Positions 1 through 9,848 of a DNA stretch of 64,000 nucleotides are shown here, piece after piece. Positions within the stretch are counted from its first letter, which is position 1, and each line of letters starts with the position of its first letter. Source of the stretch: Trypanosoma brucei gambiense DAL972 (lineage: Eukaryota; Euglenozoa; Kinetoplastea; Trypanosomatida; Trypanosomatidae); NCBI RefSeq assembly GCF_000210295.1, contig NC_026742.1, forward strand, positions 1,178,001-1,242,000. Direction: 5' to 3'. The notes below the pieces were generated by a model. It made no database searches, was not told the origin of the DNA, and saw only the letters and a list, made by a program, of their open reading frames with translations. Made by a program: the position numbers and the translations under genes.

Positions 1-241
1 ATAACTCACATAACGTAAGTATTCAAACCACATGGTATAACTGCTTTGTTGAAGCAAAGGTAAAACAACAAGGAAACAACAAGGCTTATTTGGCATCATC
101 CCTGTTCGTAACTGAAGTTGTGATGTCAACTCTCCTTGCAGTGGTAATACGCAAAAAGTCTTAGCGAAAGTATTCCGCAGAAAAAAATTTACGAAGCGCG
201 ATAATTGAAGCGATAGTTGCGTTTCATGATTACACAACTGC
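1..241. other. Flank beyond the duplicated unit
   Basis: AT-rich sequence downstream (minus-strand sense) of the first 312-aa gene. It holds no supported gene and is probably 3' UTR. It is the only sequence seen outside the left edge of the duplicated unit; its counterpart next to the second copy lies in the assembly gap. Confidence 0.5.
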
Positions 242-295
242 TTTAAGTTGTGGCACCTATTCTGTATTTTCATTTGCGTCTCATTTTCTTTTTTG

Positions 296-1234
296 TTACT
301 TGCTCAACTCAGAACACCTGAAGTATTGTGTCGCTTCTTCTAAGAGTGTAGCTGCATTGTTTGATGTTATACCTTTCAGTCCTCTGCGAAGACTATCGAC
401 GCTGTCACACCATGGTGTGGCATTTAACTGCATGAGAAGCGGAAGCTTCCGTGCTGTACTGCTTTTCCACAATTTCAACTTTTCCTGTTCTTGAAGTTCC
501 GTGTTTAATGCATTTAGCAGTCCTATCGTTGCCGCGTTTACTTCGGCTAGCGGTGTGACATCGGTATTGCCGTCTATCGGTTGTGCAAGATCGTCTGTAT
601 ATAGCTTGTAGCGATTCATAATGAAGTCAGGCTTTATTGTTTTGAGCATAAACTGAGTGTTCGTCCTACATCCAATGGCAAGAATGCAAAGGGCACGCAC
701 CGCCGTGTCGTACGGCAGAACGCCACTAATTGCCTTCTCAATCACACCCTTGCATAAAAGCTCCGACTCAAAGCGATCGTCACTTCTTTTTGCGGTTTCG
801 TGGGCGTCTGCGCTGCAAACAAAGAGATTCCTGTGCAAATTACACCAACTGTCGAATAAATCTGCAATGTAAAAATAGGGTATATCCTCTGAAATGTGCT
901 CTTCTAACCAGGAAATCTGTCCTGGAACTTCGCATTCCCCCAGCAGCTGTTCAAACGTCCACCGCGCCTCGGCAGCGGAGCCGCTGCCATACCGTTCAAT
1001 GATTTCCTCCAATACCTCTTTCTTATAGCCGTATTTCTCGCTGAACGACACCGGTAAAATCCACTCCTGAAGGAATAAATGAAGCTTAAGTGTCCCTACG
1101 TGCAGGGCACGAAGGTTCGCTTCACTAATAAGTCCCTTGTCCTCAACGAAACCTAAGCCACACCAACCGGCAGTAAAGCCCCCTACAAGAGATAATACAC
1201 CTTTCCCTGTGACATACAACGACCTAGGCGACAT
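296..1234 (-). CDS. Hypothetical protein, 312 aa (copy A)
   Basis: Complete minus-strand ORF starting MSPRSLYVTGKG. I do not recognise the family. The first ~30 residues are glycine- and hydrophobic-rich and could act as a membrane-association or targeting segment; the rest is mixed helical sequence with scattered cysteines and no zinc-binding or ATP-binding motif that I can see. Its translation is identical to that of the copy at 2249-3187. In both copies it lies directly downstream of PEX13.2, which does not by itself imply a peroxin role because neighbours in trypanosome units are usually unrelated. The coding nature is supported by the length, the absence of competing frames and the placement between two spacers. 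Function unknown. Confidence 0.75.
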   Translation of the reverse strand: MSPRSLYVTGKGVLSLVGGFTAGWCGLGFVEDKGLISEANLRALHVGTLKLHLFLQEWILPVSFSEKYGYKKEVLEEIIERYGSGSAAEARWTFEQLLGECEVPGQISWLEEHISEDIPYFYIADLFDSWCNLHRNLFVCSADAHETAKRSDDRFESELLCKGVIEKAISGVLPYDTAVRALCILAIGCRTNTQFMLKTIKPDFIMNRYKLYTDDLAQPIDGNTDVTPLAEVNAATIGLLNALNTELQEQEKLKLWKSSTARKLPLLMQLNATPWCDSVDSLRRGLKGITSNNAATLLEEATQYFRCSELSK

Positions 1235-1584
1235 ATTGAATTTCTAATAAATGAATGTGACGTGTGAAGCGCGATAGGAAAACACACTCGAAATCTTACA
1301 TGAAACAGACGAAGAAGGGGGAAAGTGCTGAAAGAGCCTGTCGTGCACTACACCGCTTCCACAAAATAACTCAACCAGCACCGGCTATGCCCCATGCATA
1401 CATTTGCCCCAATTTCACCTCCAACAATCCTCGTCACAGTGTTTCGTGATGGTTTGCGGAATACACGGTCAATCCTGTACGCACCGGTTTAAAGTTTGCT
1501 ACTTCTGCGAAGGGAGAGAGAGAAAAACAAAACAACCTCCTGCAACTGATCATCAAAGTGAAGAGAGGTTACGTGCATGTAGCG
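1235..1584. other. Spacer, copy A
   Basis: Spacer between the PEX13.2 stop codon and the start of the 312-aa gene, expected to hold the PEX13.2 3' UTR and the splice-acceptor region of the downstream gene. A purine run on the + strand near 1511-1532 (polypyrimidine on the coding strand) is a candidate splice or polyadenylation signal. Short ORFs here are not credible genes. Confidence 0.5.
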
Positions 1585-2094
1585 CTAACGAGTAAGCCTT
1601 TTTGCCAGCATCACTGCAAGCAGCAGAAATAGTAATCTTCTCAGGACACCGAAAATTGGGTGGCTTTGCTTTTCTTGTTTCCGGTGCCTGGAGGGTCTGC
1701 GGCGGGTACCTGACACAGCGCTTTCTCTGCTGGAGTCGGTGCCCTTTGGCAGCTCCACCCATCTACCCGCCTCGTCCATATACATACCAGATTTCAGTTT
1801 ATTGTACTGTTGACTCATGCCAATGTAATTTCCCATAAACTGAAGCGCACTCCCAAACGTCATTTGAATGACACCCGCAAACATCCCGCACATCTCCAAA
1901 AGACGCCCTACGAGCATGAAAGTCATTTGACTGCGCTGAAAGTCTTCTGACATCCCCATGCCGTACATACCAGGCATACCTAGCCCACCGTATAAGCCAC
2001 CCATTCCTAAGCCTCCGTACATGCCAGGCATGCCGAGACCTCCATAACCCATTCCTAAGCCTCCGTAGCCCATGCCGAGACCTCCATAACCCAT
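1585..2094 (-). CDS. PEX13.2 (copy A), 5' end lost in assembly gap
   Basis: C-terminal part of the protein encoded in full at 3538-4326. The visible portion starts within the GYGGLGM repeats and continues through the conserved Pex13-like helical region to the same C-terminus. The upstream coding sequence is missing because the 100-N gap begins exactly inside the repeat. The frame that seems to continue through the N stretch into 2195-2226 is an artefact: that sequence is the 3' flank of the next 312-aa gene. Whether this is a functional second locus or an assembly duplicate cannot be told from the sequence. Confidence 0.75.
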   Translation of the reverse strand: MGYGGLGMGYGGLGMGYGGLGMPGMYGGLGMGGLYGGLGMPGMYGMGMSEDFQRSQMTFMLVGRLLEMCGMFAGVIQMTFGSALQFMGNYIGMSQQYNKLKSGMYMDEAGRWVELPKGTDSSRESAVSGTRRRPSRHRKQEKQSHPIFGVLRRLLFLLLAVMLAKRLTR

Positions 2095-2194
2095 NNNNNN
2101 NNNNNNNNNNNNNNNNNNNNNNNNNNNNNNNNNNNNNNNNNNNNNNNNNNNNNNNNNNNNNNNNNNNNNNNNNNNNNNNNNNNNNNNNNNNNNN
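2095..2194. other. Assembly gap (100 N)
   Basis: Exactly 100 undetermined bases, the usual placeholder for a gap of unknown size. It should hide the N-terminal coding part of copy-A PEX13.2, its 5' UTR and the 3' UTR of the copy-B 312-aa gene, so the true gap is likely several hundred bases or more if the duplication is real. Confidence 0.95.
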
Positions 2195-2248
2195 TTTAAG
2201 TTGTGGCACCTATTCTGTATTTTCATTTGCGTCTCATTTTCTTTTTTG

Positions 2249-3187
2249 TTACTTGCTCAACTCAGAACACCTGAAGTATTGTGTCGCTTCTTCTAAGAGT
2301 GTAGCTGCATTGTTTGATGTTATACCTTTCAGTCCTCTGCGAAGACTATCGACGCTGTCACACCATGGTGTGGCATTTAACTGCATGAGAAGCGGAAGCT
2401 TCCGTGCTGTACTGCTTTTCCACAATTTCAACTTTTCCTGTTCTTGAAGTTCCGTGTTTAATGCATTTAGCAGTCCTATCGTTGCCGCGTTTACTTCGGC
2501 TAGCGGTGTGACATCGGTATTGCCGTCTATCGGTTGTGCAAGATCGTCTGTATATAGCTTGTAGCGATTCATAATGAAGTCAGGCTTTATTGTTTTGAGC
2601 ATAAACTGAGTGTTCGTCCTACATCCAATGGCAAGAATGCAAAGGGCACGCACCGCCGTGTCGTACGGCAGAACGCCACTAATTGCCTTCTCAATCACAC
2701 CCTTGCATAAAAGCTCCGACTCAAAGCGATCGTCACTTCTTTTTGCGGTTTCGTGGGCGTCTGCGCTGCAAACAAAGAGATTCCTGTGCAAATTACACCA
2801 ACTGTCGAATAAATCTGCAATGTAAAAATAGGGTATATCCTCTGAAATGTGCTCTTCTAACCAGGAAATCTGTCCTGGAACTTCGCATTCCCCCAGCAGC
2901 TGTTCAAACGTCCACCGCGCCTCGGCAGCGGAGCCGCTGCCATACCGTTCAATGATTTCCTCCAATACCTCTTTCTTATAGCCGTATTTCTCGCTGAACG
3001 ACACCGGTAAAATCCACTCCTGAAGGAATAAATGAAGCTTAAGTGTCCCTACGTGCAGGGCACGAAGGTTCGCTTCACTAATAAGTCCCTTGTCCTCAAC
3101 GAAACCTAAGCCACACCAACCGGCAGTAAAGCCCCCTACAAGAGATAATACACCTTTCCCTGTGACATACAACGACCTAGGCGACAT
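2249..3187 (-). CDS. Hypothetical protein, 312 aa (copy B)
   Basis: Same protein as at 296-1234, residue for residue. Unrecognised family. The N-terminal ~30 residues are rich in glycine and hydrophobics; the body has no recognisable catalytic motif. It is the next gene downstream of the complete PEX13.2 in transcription order, separated by 350 bases, which fits two independently trans-spliced mRNAs from one polycistron. The lack of divergence between copies gives no evolutionary evidence about function. Confidence 0.75.
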   Translation of the reverse strand: MSPRSLYVTGKGVLSLVGGFTAGWCGLGFVEDKGLISEANLRALHVGTLKLHLFLQEWILPVSFSEKYGYKKEVLEEIIERYGSGSAAEARWTFEQLLGECEVPGQISWLEEHISEDIPYFYIADLFDSWCNLHRNLFVCSADAHETAKRSDDRFESELLCKGVIEKAISGVLPYDTAVRALCILAIGCRTNTQFMLKTIKPDFIMNRYKLYTDDLAQPIDGNTDVTPLAEVNAATIGLLNALNTELQEQEKLKLWKSSTARKLPLLMQLNATPWCDSVDSLRRGLKGITSNNAATLLEEATQYFRCSELSK

Positions 3188-3537
3188 ATTGAATTTCTAA
3201 TAAATGAATGTGACGTGTGAAGCGCGATAGGAAAACACACTCGAAATCTTACATGAAACAGACGAAGAAGGGGGAAAGTGCTGAAAGAGCCTGTCGTGCA
3301 CTACACCGCTTCCACAAAATAACTCAACCAGCACCGGCTATGCCCCATGCATACATTTGCCCCAATTTCACCTCCAACAATCCTCGTCACAGTGTTTCGT
3401 GATGGTTTGCGGAATACACGGTCAATCCTGTACGCACCGGTTTAAAGTTTGCTACTTCTGCGAAGGGAGAGAGAGAAAAACAAAACAACCTCCTGCAACT
3501 GATCATCAAAGTGAAGAGAGGTTACGTGCATGTAGCG
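3188..3537. other. Spacer, copy B
   Basis: Identical to the spacer at 1235-1584: PEX13.2 3' UTR plus presumed splice-acceptor region of the 312-aa gene. Nothing else recognised. Confidence 0.5.
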
Positions 3538-4326
3538 CTAACGAGTAAGCCTTTTTGCCAGCATCACTGCAAGCAGCAGAAATAGTAATCTTCTCAGGAC
3601 ACCGAAAATTGGGTGGCTTTGCTTTTCTTGTTTCCGGTGCCTGGAGGGTCTGCGGCGGGTACCTGACACAGCGCTTTCTCTGCTGGAGTCGGTGCCCTTT
3701 GGCAGCTCCACCCATCTACCCGCCTCGTCCATATACATACCAGATTTCAGTTTATTGTACTGTTGACTCATGCCAATGTAATTTCCCATAAACTGAAGCG
3801 CACTCCCAAACGTCATTTGAATGACACCCGCAAACATCCCGCACATCTCCAAAAGACGCCCTACGAGCATGAAAGTCATTTGACTGCGCTGAAAGTCTTC
3901 TGACATCCCCATGCCGTACATACCAGGCATACCTAGCCCACCGTATAAGCCACCCATTCCTAAGCCTCCGTACATGCCAGGCATGCCGAGACCTCCATAA
4001 CCCATTCCTAAGCCTCCGTAGCCCATGCCGAGACCTCCATAACCCATTCCCAAGCCTCCGTAGCCCATACCAGTGTTGTAGCTGTTCGCATATTCATTAT
4101 TGTTGTTGTAGCGATTCGTTTGATCCACCGTGTTTACTGGCATAGCATTTTGAGAAGTACCCGCTGTTCCAGGTGCCGTGACTAGAGCATTAGAAGGTGG
4201 TGAAGTGCCCACCGGGCTCAGGGGTTGCTGTGCTAGTGAAGTGGTGGACGGCAGTTCACCGCTTGGCAGCGGGTTCTGTGTGGCCACTCCACCATTCCCT
4301 TCACTGACAGGAACGGCTGCCGACAT
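3538..4326 (-). CDS. Glycosomal peroxin PEX13.2
   Basis: A 262-aa protein with three parts. Residues 1-85 are Ser/Pro/Thr/Asn-rich and probably disordered. Residues 87-141 are tandem GYGGLGM-type repeats. Residues ~142-195 resemble the Pex13 N-terminal family region (amphipathic or membrane helices with TFMLVGRLLEMCGMF and SALQFMGNY). The C-terminus (~239-262) is a short hydrophobic stretch ending in basic residues. There is no SH3 domain, which separates it from trypanosome PEX13.1 (SH3 present) and fits PEX13.2, reported at about 28 kDa. PEX13 proteins belong to the glycosomal docking complex with PEX14 that receives PEX5-cargo. The start at 4326 is the first ATG of a clean frame. The gene is duplicated at 1585-2094. 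The assignment rests on repeat type, size and lack of SH3. Confidence 0.78.
   Translation of the reverse strand: MSAAVPVSEGNGGVATQNPLPSGELPSTTSLAQQPLSPVGTSPPSNALVTAPGTAGTSQNAMPVNTVDQTNRYNNNNEYANSYNTGMGYGGLGMGYGGLGMGYGGLGMGYGGLGMPGMYGGLGMGGLYGGLGMPGMYGMGMSEDFQRSQMTFMLVGRLLEMCGMFAGVIQMTFGSALQFMGNYIGMSQQYNKLKSGMYMDEAGRWVELPKGTDSSRESAVSGTRRRPSRHRKQEKQSHPIFGVLRRLLFLLLAVMLAKRLTR
3904..4068 (-). repeat. GYGGLGM-coding minisatellite in PEX13.2
   Basis: Tandem 21-bp units (some as a 42-bp double unit) encode GYGGLGM, followed by irregular PGMYGGLGM-type variants. The same array lies at the edge of the assembly gap in copy A, so repeat slippage or collapse may explain the assembly break. Confidence 0.8.
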
Positions 4327-4884
4327 CTGTCGTTTCCCTTACTTTACTTTCACTTGCTCTTATTTCTCTGATTGAGTTACCCCACCTGGTCGTTGAGGGT
4401 TGAGGGAATCAAGCGAATGGATACCTATTAACCCTGCAAAAATATTCCAAGGTGTGCTCACTTTTCGAAGTAAAGTTAACAATGAAAATAATTAAATAAC
4501 AGTAAAAGAGACCATAATAATACCAGAAAAGAGGAAAATGGAGCAACAAAACCGCACGGTTACCTCTCTCAAGTGAATGTGGCATACAGATTTCATTTCT
4601 CCCAACTCCTTTCACGAAATAGGGTATGGTCATTCGGGATGTTAAAACCACTCTCGTATTACGTAACAATAAATTAAAAAAAACTTAATGTATCTCACTT
4701 CCCCCCTCGACAACCTCTCTGTGGGAGAGGGGGTGTATTTTTACCCTTCTCTTCCCTCCATCACACACACCGACTCACTTTTCCTTGATGTGGTTGCTTT
4801 CCTTGTCTTTACACCTACCTACCTCCCCCTCCACCGCTTTGCCCAAGAAGAAAACAGAACAAAACATTTAAATGTTACATATAC

Positions 4885-4900
4885 ATATATATATATATAT
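4885..4900. repeat. (AT)8 tract
   Basis: Perfect AT dinucleotide run in the ZC3H28 3' flank; it reads as (AU)n in the RNA. Confidence 0.9.
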
Positions 4901-5280
4901 GTATATTAATATTACTTGCATACCTTCTCCTTACAGCTTTTTCTCCTTTTCCTTCCCTTTCTACCCTTTCCCCTCAACCTTTCTCTTATCCCCCTACAAC
5001 CACCGGAGAACGGAAACACCACCTGCCGTGACGATACCGAGCCAACATGCCCACTTGAAACTTCAGGCGGTACAAGAAAAAAAAATAAAATAATACAACA
5101 ACAGTAAAGATGGTAGTAAGGGGGAGGAATGAGACTGGGAAGGAAAGGAAGATGATCAGAAGGAGAAACCACAGGCACCCATGCACGCAATCATCCACAC
5201 AAAAGCCAAAAACACAAACACACATCCAAACCGAAAGAAAGAAACAGCAGGTGTACGCAAGTCTCCAACACAAACACACA

Positions 5281-5328
5281 AACACACACAAACACACACA
5301 AACACACACAAACACACACAAACACACA

Positions 5329-5360
<32 letters not shown>
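5281..5360. repeat. CA-rich microsatellite
   Basis: About six tandem copies of a 10-mer ACACACACAA-type unit, followed by a pure (CA)n run, embedded in a broader CAAACACA-rich stretch from about 5205. On the RNA strand it is GU/UG-rich, a sequence type that RNA-binding proteins often target. Confidence 0.9.
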
Positions 5361-5366
<6 letters not shown>

Positions 5367-5892
5367 AAACATACAACAAGAAAAAATAAATAAACAAAAA
5401 AGACGGACAGGTAGAAAAGAAACAAGGTCATGTAAACGAGCCCACCATCGCCCATGCCATTGGGTCTAGCACATACACACACAAATATACGCAACAGAAC
5501 TATACCTCTTATATTCCCTTGTCACATCTCCCTATCCACTTCATTTCGCCGTCTTATAACAGATGCCACCCAGGTTACTCCTAAAAAGGACTACTGGGGG
5601 ATAAATACAAATTCACACCTCCCTTCTGCCTCTTCTCCCTCCTTATTTTCCCCTTCCTGTATTTCCTTTGTATTTTGCACCCGTCGTATCGCACGGTGGA
5701 GTTGCTGTAATACAAAAAAAAAAAATAACATCCCGCTGTTACTGGGATCAGAAAATGAGCTGAAGGGTGAACAGAAGAAAAAGAAATGAGATGACATGGA
5801 CGAGAAAGAAACAAACCAAGCAAACGCGCCCCACCTACATATAGTCCGTTTATGATTAAATTACTATTATTATTATTATTAAAAATTGTTTC

Positions 5893-5906
5893 ATATATAT
5901 ATATAT
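5893..5906. repeat. (AT)7 tract
   Basis: Perfect AT run about 390 bases after the ZC3H28 stop in transcript sense. Confidence 0.9.
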
Positions 5907-6294
5907 CCCGTTTACTCTAAAATTTACGAGGTTCAGACACTCTCATACCTTTGTTTTTGTTTCTTCCTCCTTACTTCATTCCTTTGGCCCTTTTCCACAC
6001 AAACATATACGTATAAATTTTCTGTGGTGGCGCTCCTCGCACCAGCCATCTCCTTTTTTCTTCCCTTTTGATCATTATTGACGTCGCTCCTCCGTTCTCT
6101 TCTTGGTTGTGCTAGCCTCGAGGAGTTACTTCACTGGTTTCCCCCCGCCCCCCCCCCAAATTCCTTCTTTTTTCTTTTTTTTTTTCTTCGAATGATTATA
6201 TTATATTATCTTCTTCTTTCCCTAGTCCTTTTCGGTATTCACTTATTTGCATCATTGCCTACCCCCTAGATGTCAATGCTTACTCCATTGTTAA

Positions 6295-6921
6295 TCACGA
6301 ACGACCCGGATGTTTTGAGGGGTGCTGGAAGGGGCACTGTTCCCCATACTTGCAGCCACCCTTATTAAAGAACCTGCACATCACTTGGCCGGTGCCCTCG
6401 CTGTGTCGGTGGGTGTGATATCCGTGGTTGGCGCCCCGACCGCGACCTCTAATATTACGCATGCCTTTACGGTGTGTGCGGCTATCTTCCAAGTCGCCAT
6501 CCTCCTCATGTTCATCCACTTGGCTCCCTGCGGGTCCCTGCTGCCGCGCGGACGTTGGACGGGTCTGCTGTTGAGGGTATGGAGATGCCGCCTCATTTGG
6601 TTTAGCTCGTAGTTTGTTAGTACCATCTTCTTCCGCCTCCTCAGGCCGGGGTCCGCGTGCTGGCGGCGTCCCATCACCCGCTTCACCAGGAGGCACGCGA
6701 TGGCACTCCTCTACGATGTAATTCCCTATTTTCTGCATCCCACTGAGGTCCCCCTTGCAGTCCTTTAGCTTGAAGTACATCATGTCACTCTTATCCTGAG
6801 ATACGCCATGCTTCACAACCTTACCATACTTCCCCACTTCCTTTAGCACTTGGTTCACTTCCGAGCTACTCACACCTGAAAGCCAGAGAATCATTCTATG
6901 CTCCACACTTTTGTTGGATTG

Positions 6922-6952
<31 letters not shown>

Positions 6953-9384
6953 CTACTTTGCGTCGTCCTAGGTTGTGGGACCTGAAGAGCTGGTTTTGCT
7001 GCGCGGCCACGCTTGGAGCTGCCGTTCTCATCCTCCGCCTCCTGTGCGATGTTGTTTTGGATGGAATTATTGTTGATAAAGCTGCGCAAATCATTCATCT
7101 CATGACCATCCCTATCATGCTGCGACTTCTCGTTGGAATGTAGAGCGGCCCAAAGCGTTTGAGATTGCTGAGACCCCAGGTACGTCCTTAAACGTTCATC
7201 GTACATCTCCCTCGACATCGTTAGTAGCTCCTCCTTTTTTATGCCCGCCTCCAAAACGCTATTAACAATCGATTCCGGTACACTCCGTTCGCGAAGAAGG
7301 CGCCGCAGCTCTGAGGCAGGTGGTGGCGACAAGTTAGCACTCGACAAGGCCCAAGTCATCTCATCATTCATCATGTCAACAGACATCGGTGCAGACGCCG
7401 GTGACGACGTATAACGGTGCGGCGGCTGCTGAAGGTGATGGTGATGGTGATGATGATGATGATGGTGGTGATGGTGATGGTGCACAGGGGCCACATGCTG
7501 CGCATGAAATATCGAATGGTGATGCGCCGGAACAATCGGTACTTGATGCGTTGTCTCTCCACCCACAGAAGACGGTGCACTCGGCTGAGGTGGCGGCTGC
7601 TGAGGTACTTTCGTCGGGTGGAAGGAGACGTTGTGGTGGTGAAGGGGTTTTATTTGCGCCGGAGCCGCTTCCGCATTGTGTGCCATCGGTTTAGTTTCAG
7701 GTGCAGCGGTATGCTCTTGCTTCACGTTGTAAGAGGGTTGCGGTGGCGGAGGCGACGGGGGCACAATTGGTTGCTGCTGCATAACGTCGTGGTGATGGTG
7801 GTGTATGTGGTGGTGATGGTGGTGGTGGTGGTGAGGCTGCTGCGGCTGTTGTTGATTCTGTTGACTCTGCTGGTGGTGCTGAATTAGATGCAAGTGGTGA
7901 TGGTGGTGCGGTAGCGGCCGCTGCGCGCTCGGCGGAGGAGGTGACACCGCACCGACAGCAGAAGTCGCAGGGGCGGTGGTGTTCATCGCACTGATTTGAG
8001 GCGAGGGCTGTTGAGACGCCATCGACGGTGTTGGTTGCGGTATCGGTTGCTTCGTCATGGTGGGGTGCTGAATATACTGATTCGCGTTGTGTCGCTGAGG
8101 TGCAATTACCCTTGCACTCGTCGGAGAGCCTGTGGGCCCTATATGATGTGGATGTTGATTGTGATTAACATGCGATGGCACCGGCGGTGAGTTGTTACGT
8201 ACGTTATAATTCGGCTGCGACACGCCCGCTGCACCCTGCTGGGGGGTCGGTGACGGACCCATACCACGCCATGCCCCGCGCTGGTGTGAAGCTTCATCGT
8301 GGCCCTGTAAACTCTGCTGATGCAAAACGCGGTCGACTGGTCGTTTCGGCAGCCCCGTCGCCACAGGAATCCGTGGGAACGCATCGTTCTGTGGGTTCTC
8401 AAGCTGCTGATGATGCCGATCCTGCTGCTGCAATCCAACTGGCCCAGTTCCTACTACGACATGATGGTGATGGTGATGGTGGTGATGGTGGTGAGGCACA
8501 CTAGGAACCTGTGGCCGTTGTGGGGCAGTGAACTGATTCACTGGCAGACGGGCTCGAAGCTGATGGTGATGAGCATGATGAGGAAGCACCTCCCGCTCAG
8601 CCTCCACGTGCTTCCGCTGAGCGTTAGACCACCCACCGGTAGTGACCGACGGAATCACCTCCTCCTCCGGCTGATTCATTCCTGCCGGTGCTGCTCCATC
8701 CGCGTATGTGTTGGAGACCCGCGGCAATTTGGCTTCGACAGTGGGCTGAACTTCGCCCCTGCGTTCCTTGCCAAACTCAGTAAACGATGGTCGCGCGAGT
8801 CCTACAGCGTTTCCGTACGACTGCGATTGAACGGTGCCACGAGCGCCGTCGCTGTAGGTGTTGGAGCCGCCCGTGCGATTCGACGGGGGGTTTATAAGTT
8901 CCTGAGCCTGGTGTACCAATGCCTCCAGAGCCGACGGTGAGCAGATGGCATGAAACAAGTAGACGTCGTCCAAGGAACTCCCTATAACGGTTGCAAGCAT
9001 TCTTGCATGCTCGGCACCGTAGCTAAGCTCCAGATTGGAGTAGAGCATGTCACCCAATTGCGAGCGCAGCAAGCGCGGCTCGACCTCGCTTCTAAGAATA
9101 TCCACGAGTACCACAGATGCCCCAGAAAATGCTGAGTACATGTCCTCCACAGTACTGTTTATGAGGCCACGCCGAAACACCTCCCGTTCCAGCACACGAG
9201 TCAACACACCAAAGTTCTGCCGTAGGTGAAGGAGGGCAACGGGTGTATTGTCTTGGTTCTTATCCTCCTCCCCCTGCGCCGATGCTGAATGGTTGTCATC
9301 TCGCTCTCTTTGTTGCTCCTCCGCATTAGCCGGTAGGGAAGTAAGCGTTTCGGGAGCTTCCTTCTCCTTTTCGCTAGAATACAT
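6295..9384 (-). CDS. CCCH zinc-finger RNA-binding protein, ZC3H28-like
   Basis: A 1029-aa protein. An acidic N-terminus leads into a helical region (~50-165) that may be an interaction domain. A very long low-complexity middle follows with His tracts near residues 297-309, ~500-530 and ~633-648 and many Pro/Gln runs, then a poly-Gln run at ~812-823. Residues ~828-900 alternate strand- and helix-like segments and could be a divergent RRM. An RGRGRG stretch precedes a C-terminal CCCH finger: C1003, C1011, C1017, H1021 (C-x7-C-x5-C-x3-H). His and Gln tracts with one C-terminal CCCH finger match what I recall of T. brucei ZC3H28, a cytoplasmic mRNA-binding protein of about 114 kDa. Homopolymer tracts are coded by mixed codons (CAC/CAT, CAG/CAA). 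Large antisense ORFs over the His tracts are shadows. It lies downstream of a second CCCH gene (15817-16866). Confidence 0.85.
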
Positions 9385-9621
9385 TGGGCTAGCCTGCCGT
9401 AAAAAAGCAACAATGAGATATATAACTGATCCTAATCTACGTTGTTGTTGTAATTAATGGTTGTTGCGAGTCCCGCCCGGGTGCGCAGTGACGAGTAGTG
9501 TCGAAAGCGCACAACAGCACGCGGACATGCGTAAAAAAGAAACAGAAAGAAGGTTAGGGTAGTTAGAGACGTGCCTGTTTCCCGTTAATGTATCGCCAAA
9601 TACGCGTGTATGTTGTCGAAA

Positions 9622-9668
9622 CTGTAGTGAAAGAGGGCACAGCACCAGAGAGTGAAGAGGAGAGAGAG
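9622..9668 (-). promoter_or_regulatory. Candidate trans-splice site of ZC3H28 mRNA
   Basis: The coding strand has a CT-rich tract (complement of purines 9647-9668). The first AG after it in transcript sense is at 9623-9622, giving a predicted 5' UTR of about 237 nt. This is inference from the usual polypyrimidine-AG rule; several other tracts upstream could also be used. Confidence 0.4.
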
Positions 9669-9830
9669 TTCTCCCACTTATCTTACACTTCTCTAGTTGC
9701 AGCACTGCTTTCAACGATTTTCTTTCCCCACAAGACGAACGACAAAACTCAACTCTTTATCTTTCTCTTGTTTTTTACCCTCCTCATTTTTACCATTTGT
9801 AACTTTCCACTTCATTTCATTATTCATAAC

Positions 9831-9848
9831 ATATATATATATATATAT
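9831..9848. repeat. (AT)9 tract
   Basis: Perfect AT run; a further TATATACATGTATACATATATA-like palindromic cluster lies at about 9999-10033. Confidence 0.85.

Larger units (their letters stand above)
242..2094. repeat. Tandem duplicated unit, copy A
   Basis: This block appears base-for-base the same as 2195-4047 (constant offset of 1953). It carries a complete 312-aa gene, the spacer and the 3' part of a PEX13.2 gene, and stops at the N gap inside the glycine-rich repeat of PEX13.2. It is either a recent real tandem duplication or an assembly duplication. Confidence 0.9.
2195..4047. repeat. Tandem duplicated unit, copy B
   Basis: Second copy of the unit seen at 242-2094. It runs on without a gap into the complete PEX13.2 gene and the single-copy spacer beyond 4327. 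I saw no base difference between copies, which suggests very recent duplication, gene conversion or an assembly artefact. Confidence 0.9.
4327..6294. other. Long AT/CA-rich spacer, ZC3H28 3' flank
   Basis: Two kilobases without a convincing gene. In transcription order it follows the ZC3H28-like stop codon, so most of it should be that mRNA's 3' UTR, ending near the PEX13.2 splice site. It holds (AT)n runs, a CA-rich microsatellite, a TTA-type run at 5863-5880, a C-run at 6142-6158 (G-run in the RNA) and several pyrimidine- or purine-rich tracts. The overlapping ORFs across the CA repeat exist on both strands and are products of low complexity. Confidence 0.6.

Noticed and set aside
4986..5494. 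Several Cys/Val and His/Thr-rich ORFs across the CA repeat
   Set aside because: Open frames on both strands are a direct effect of the CA/GT microsatellite.
8320..8940. 206-codon plus-strand ORF and other Met/Val-rich plus ORFs (7417-7887)
   Set aside because: Antisense shadows of His tracts and neighbouring coding sequence of ZC3H28.
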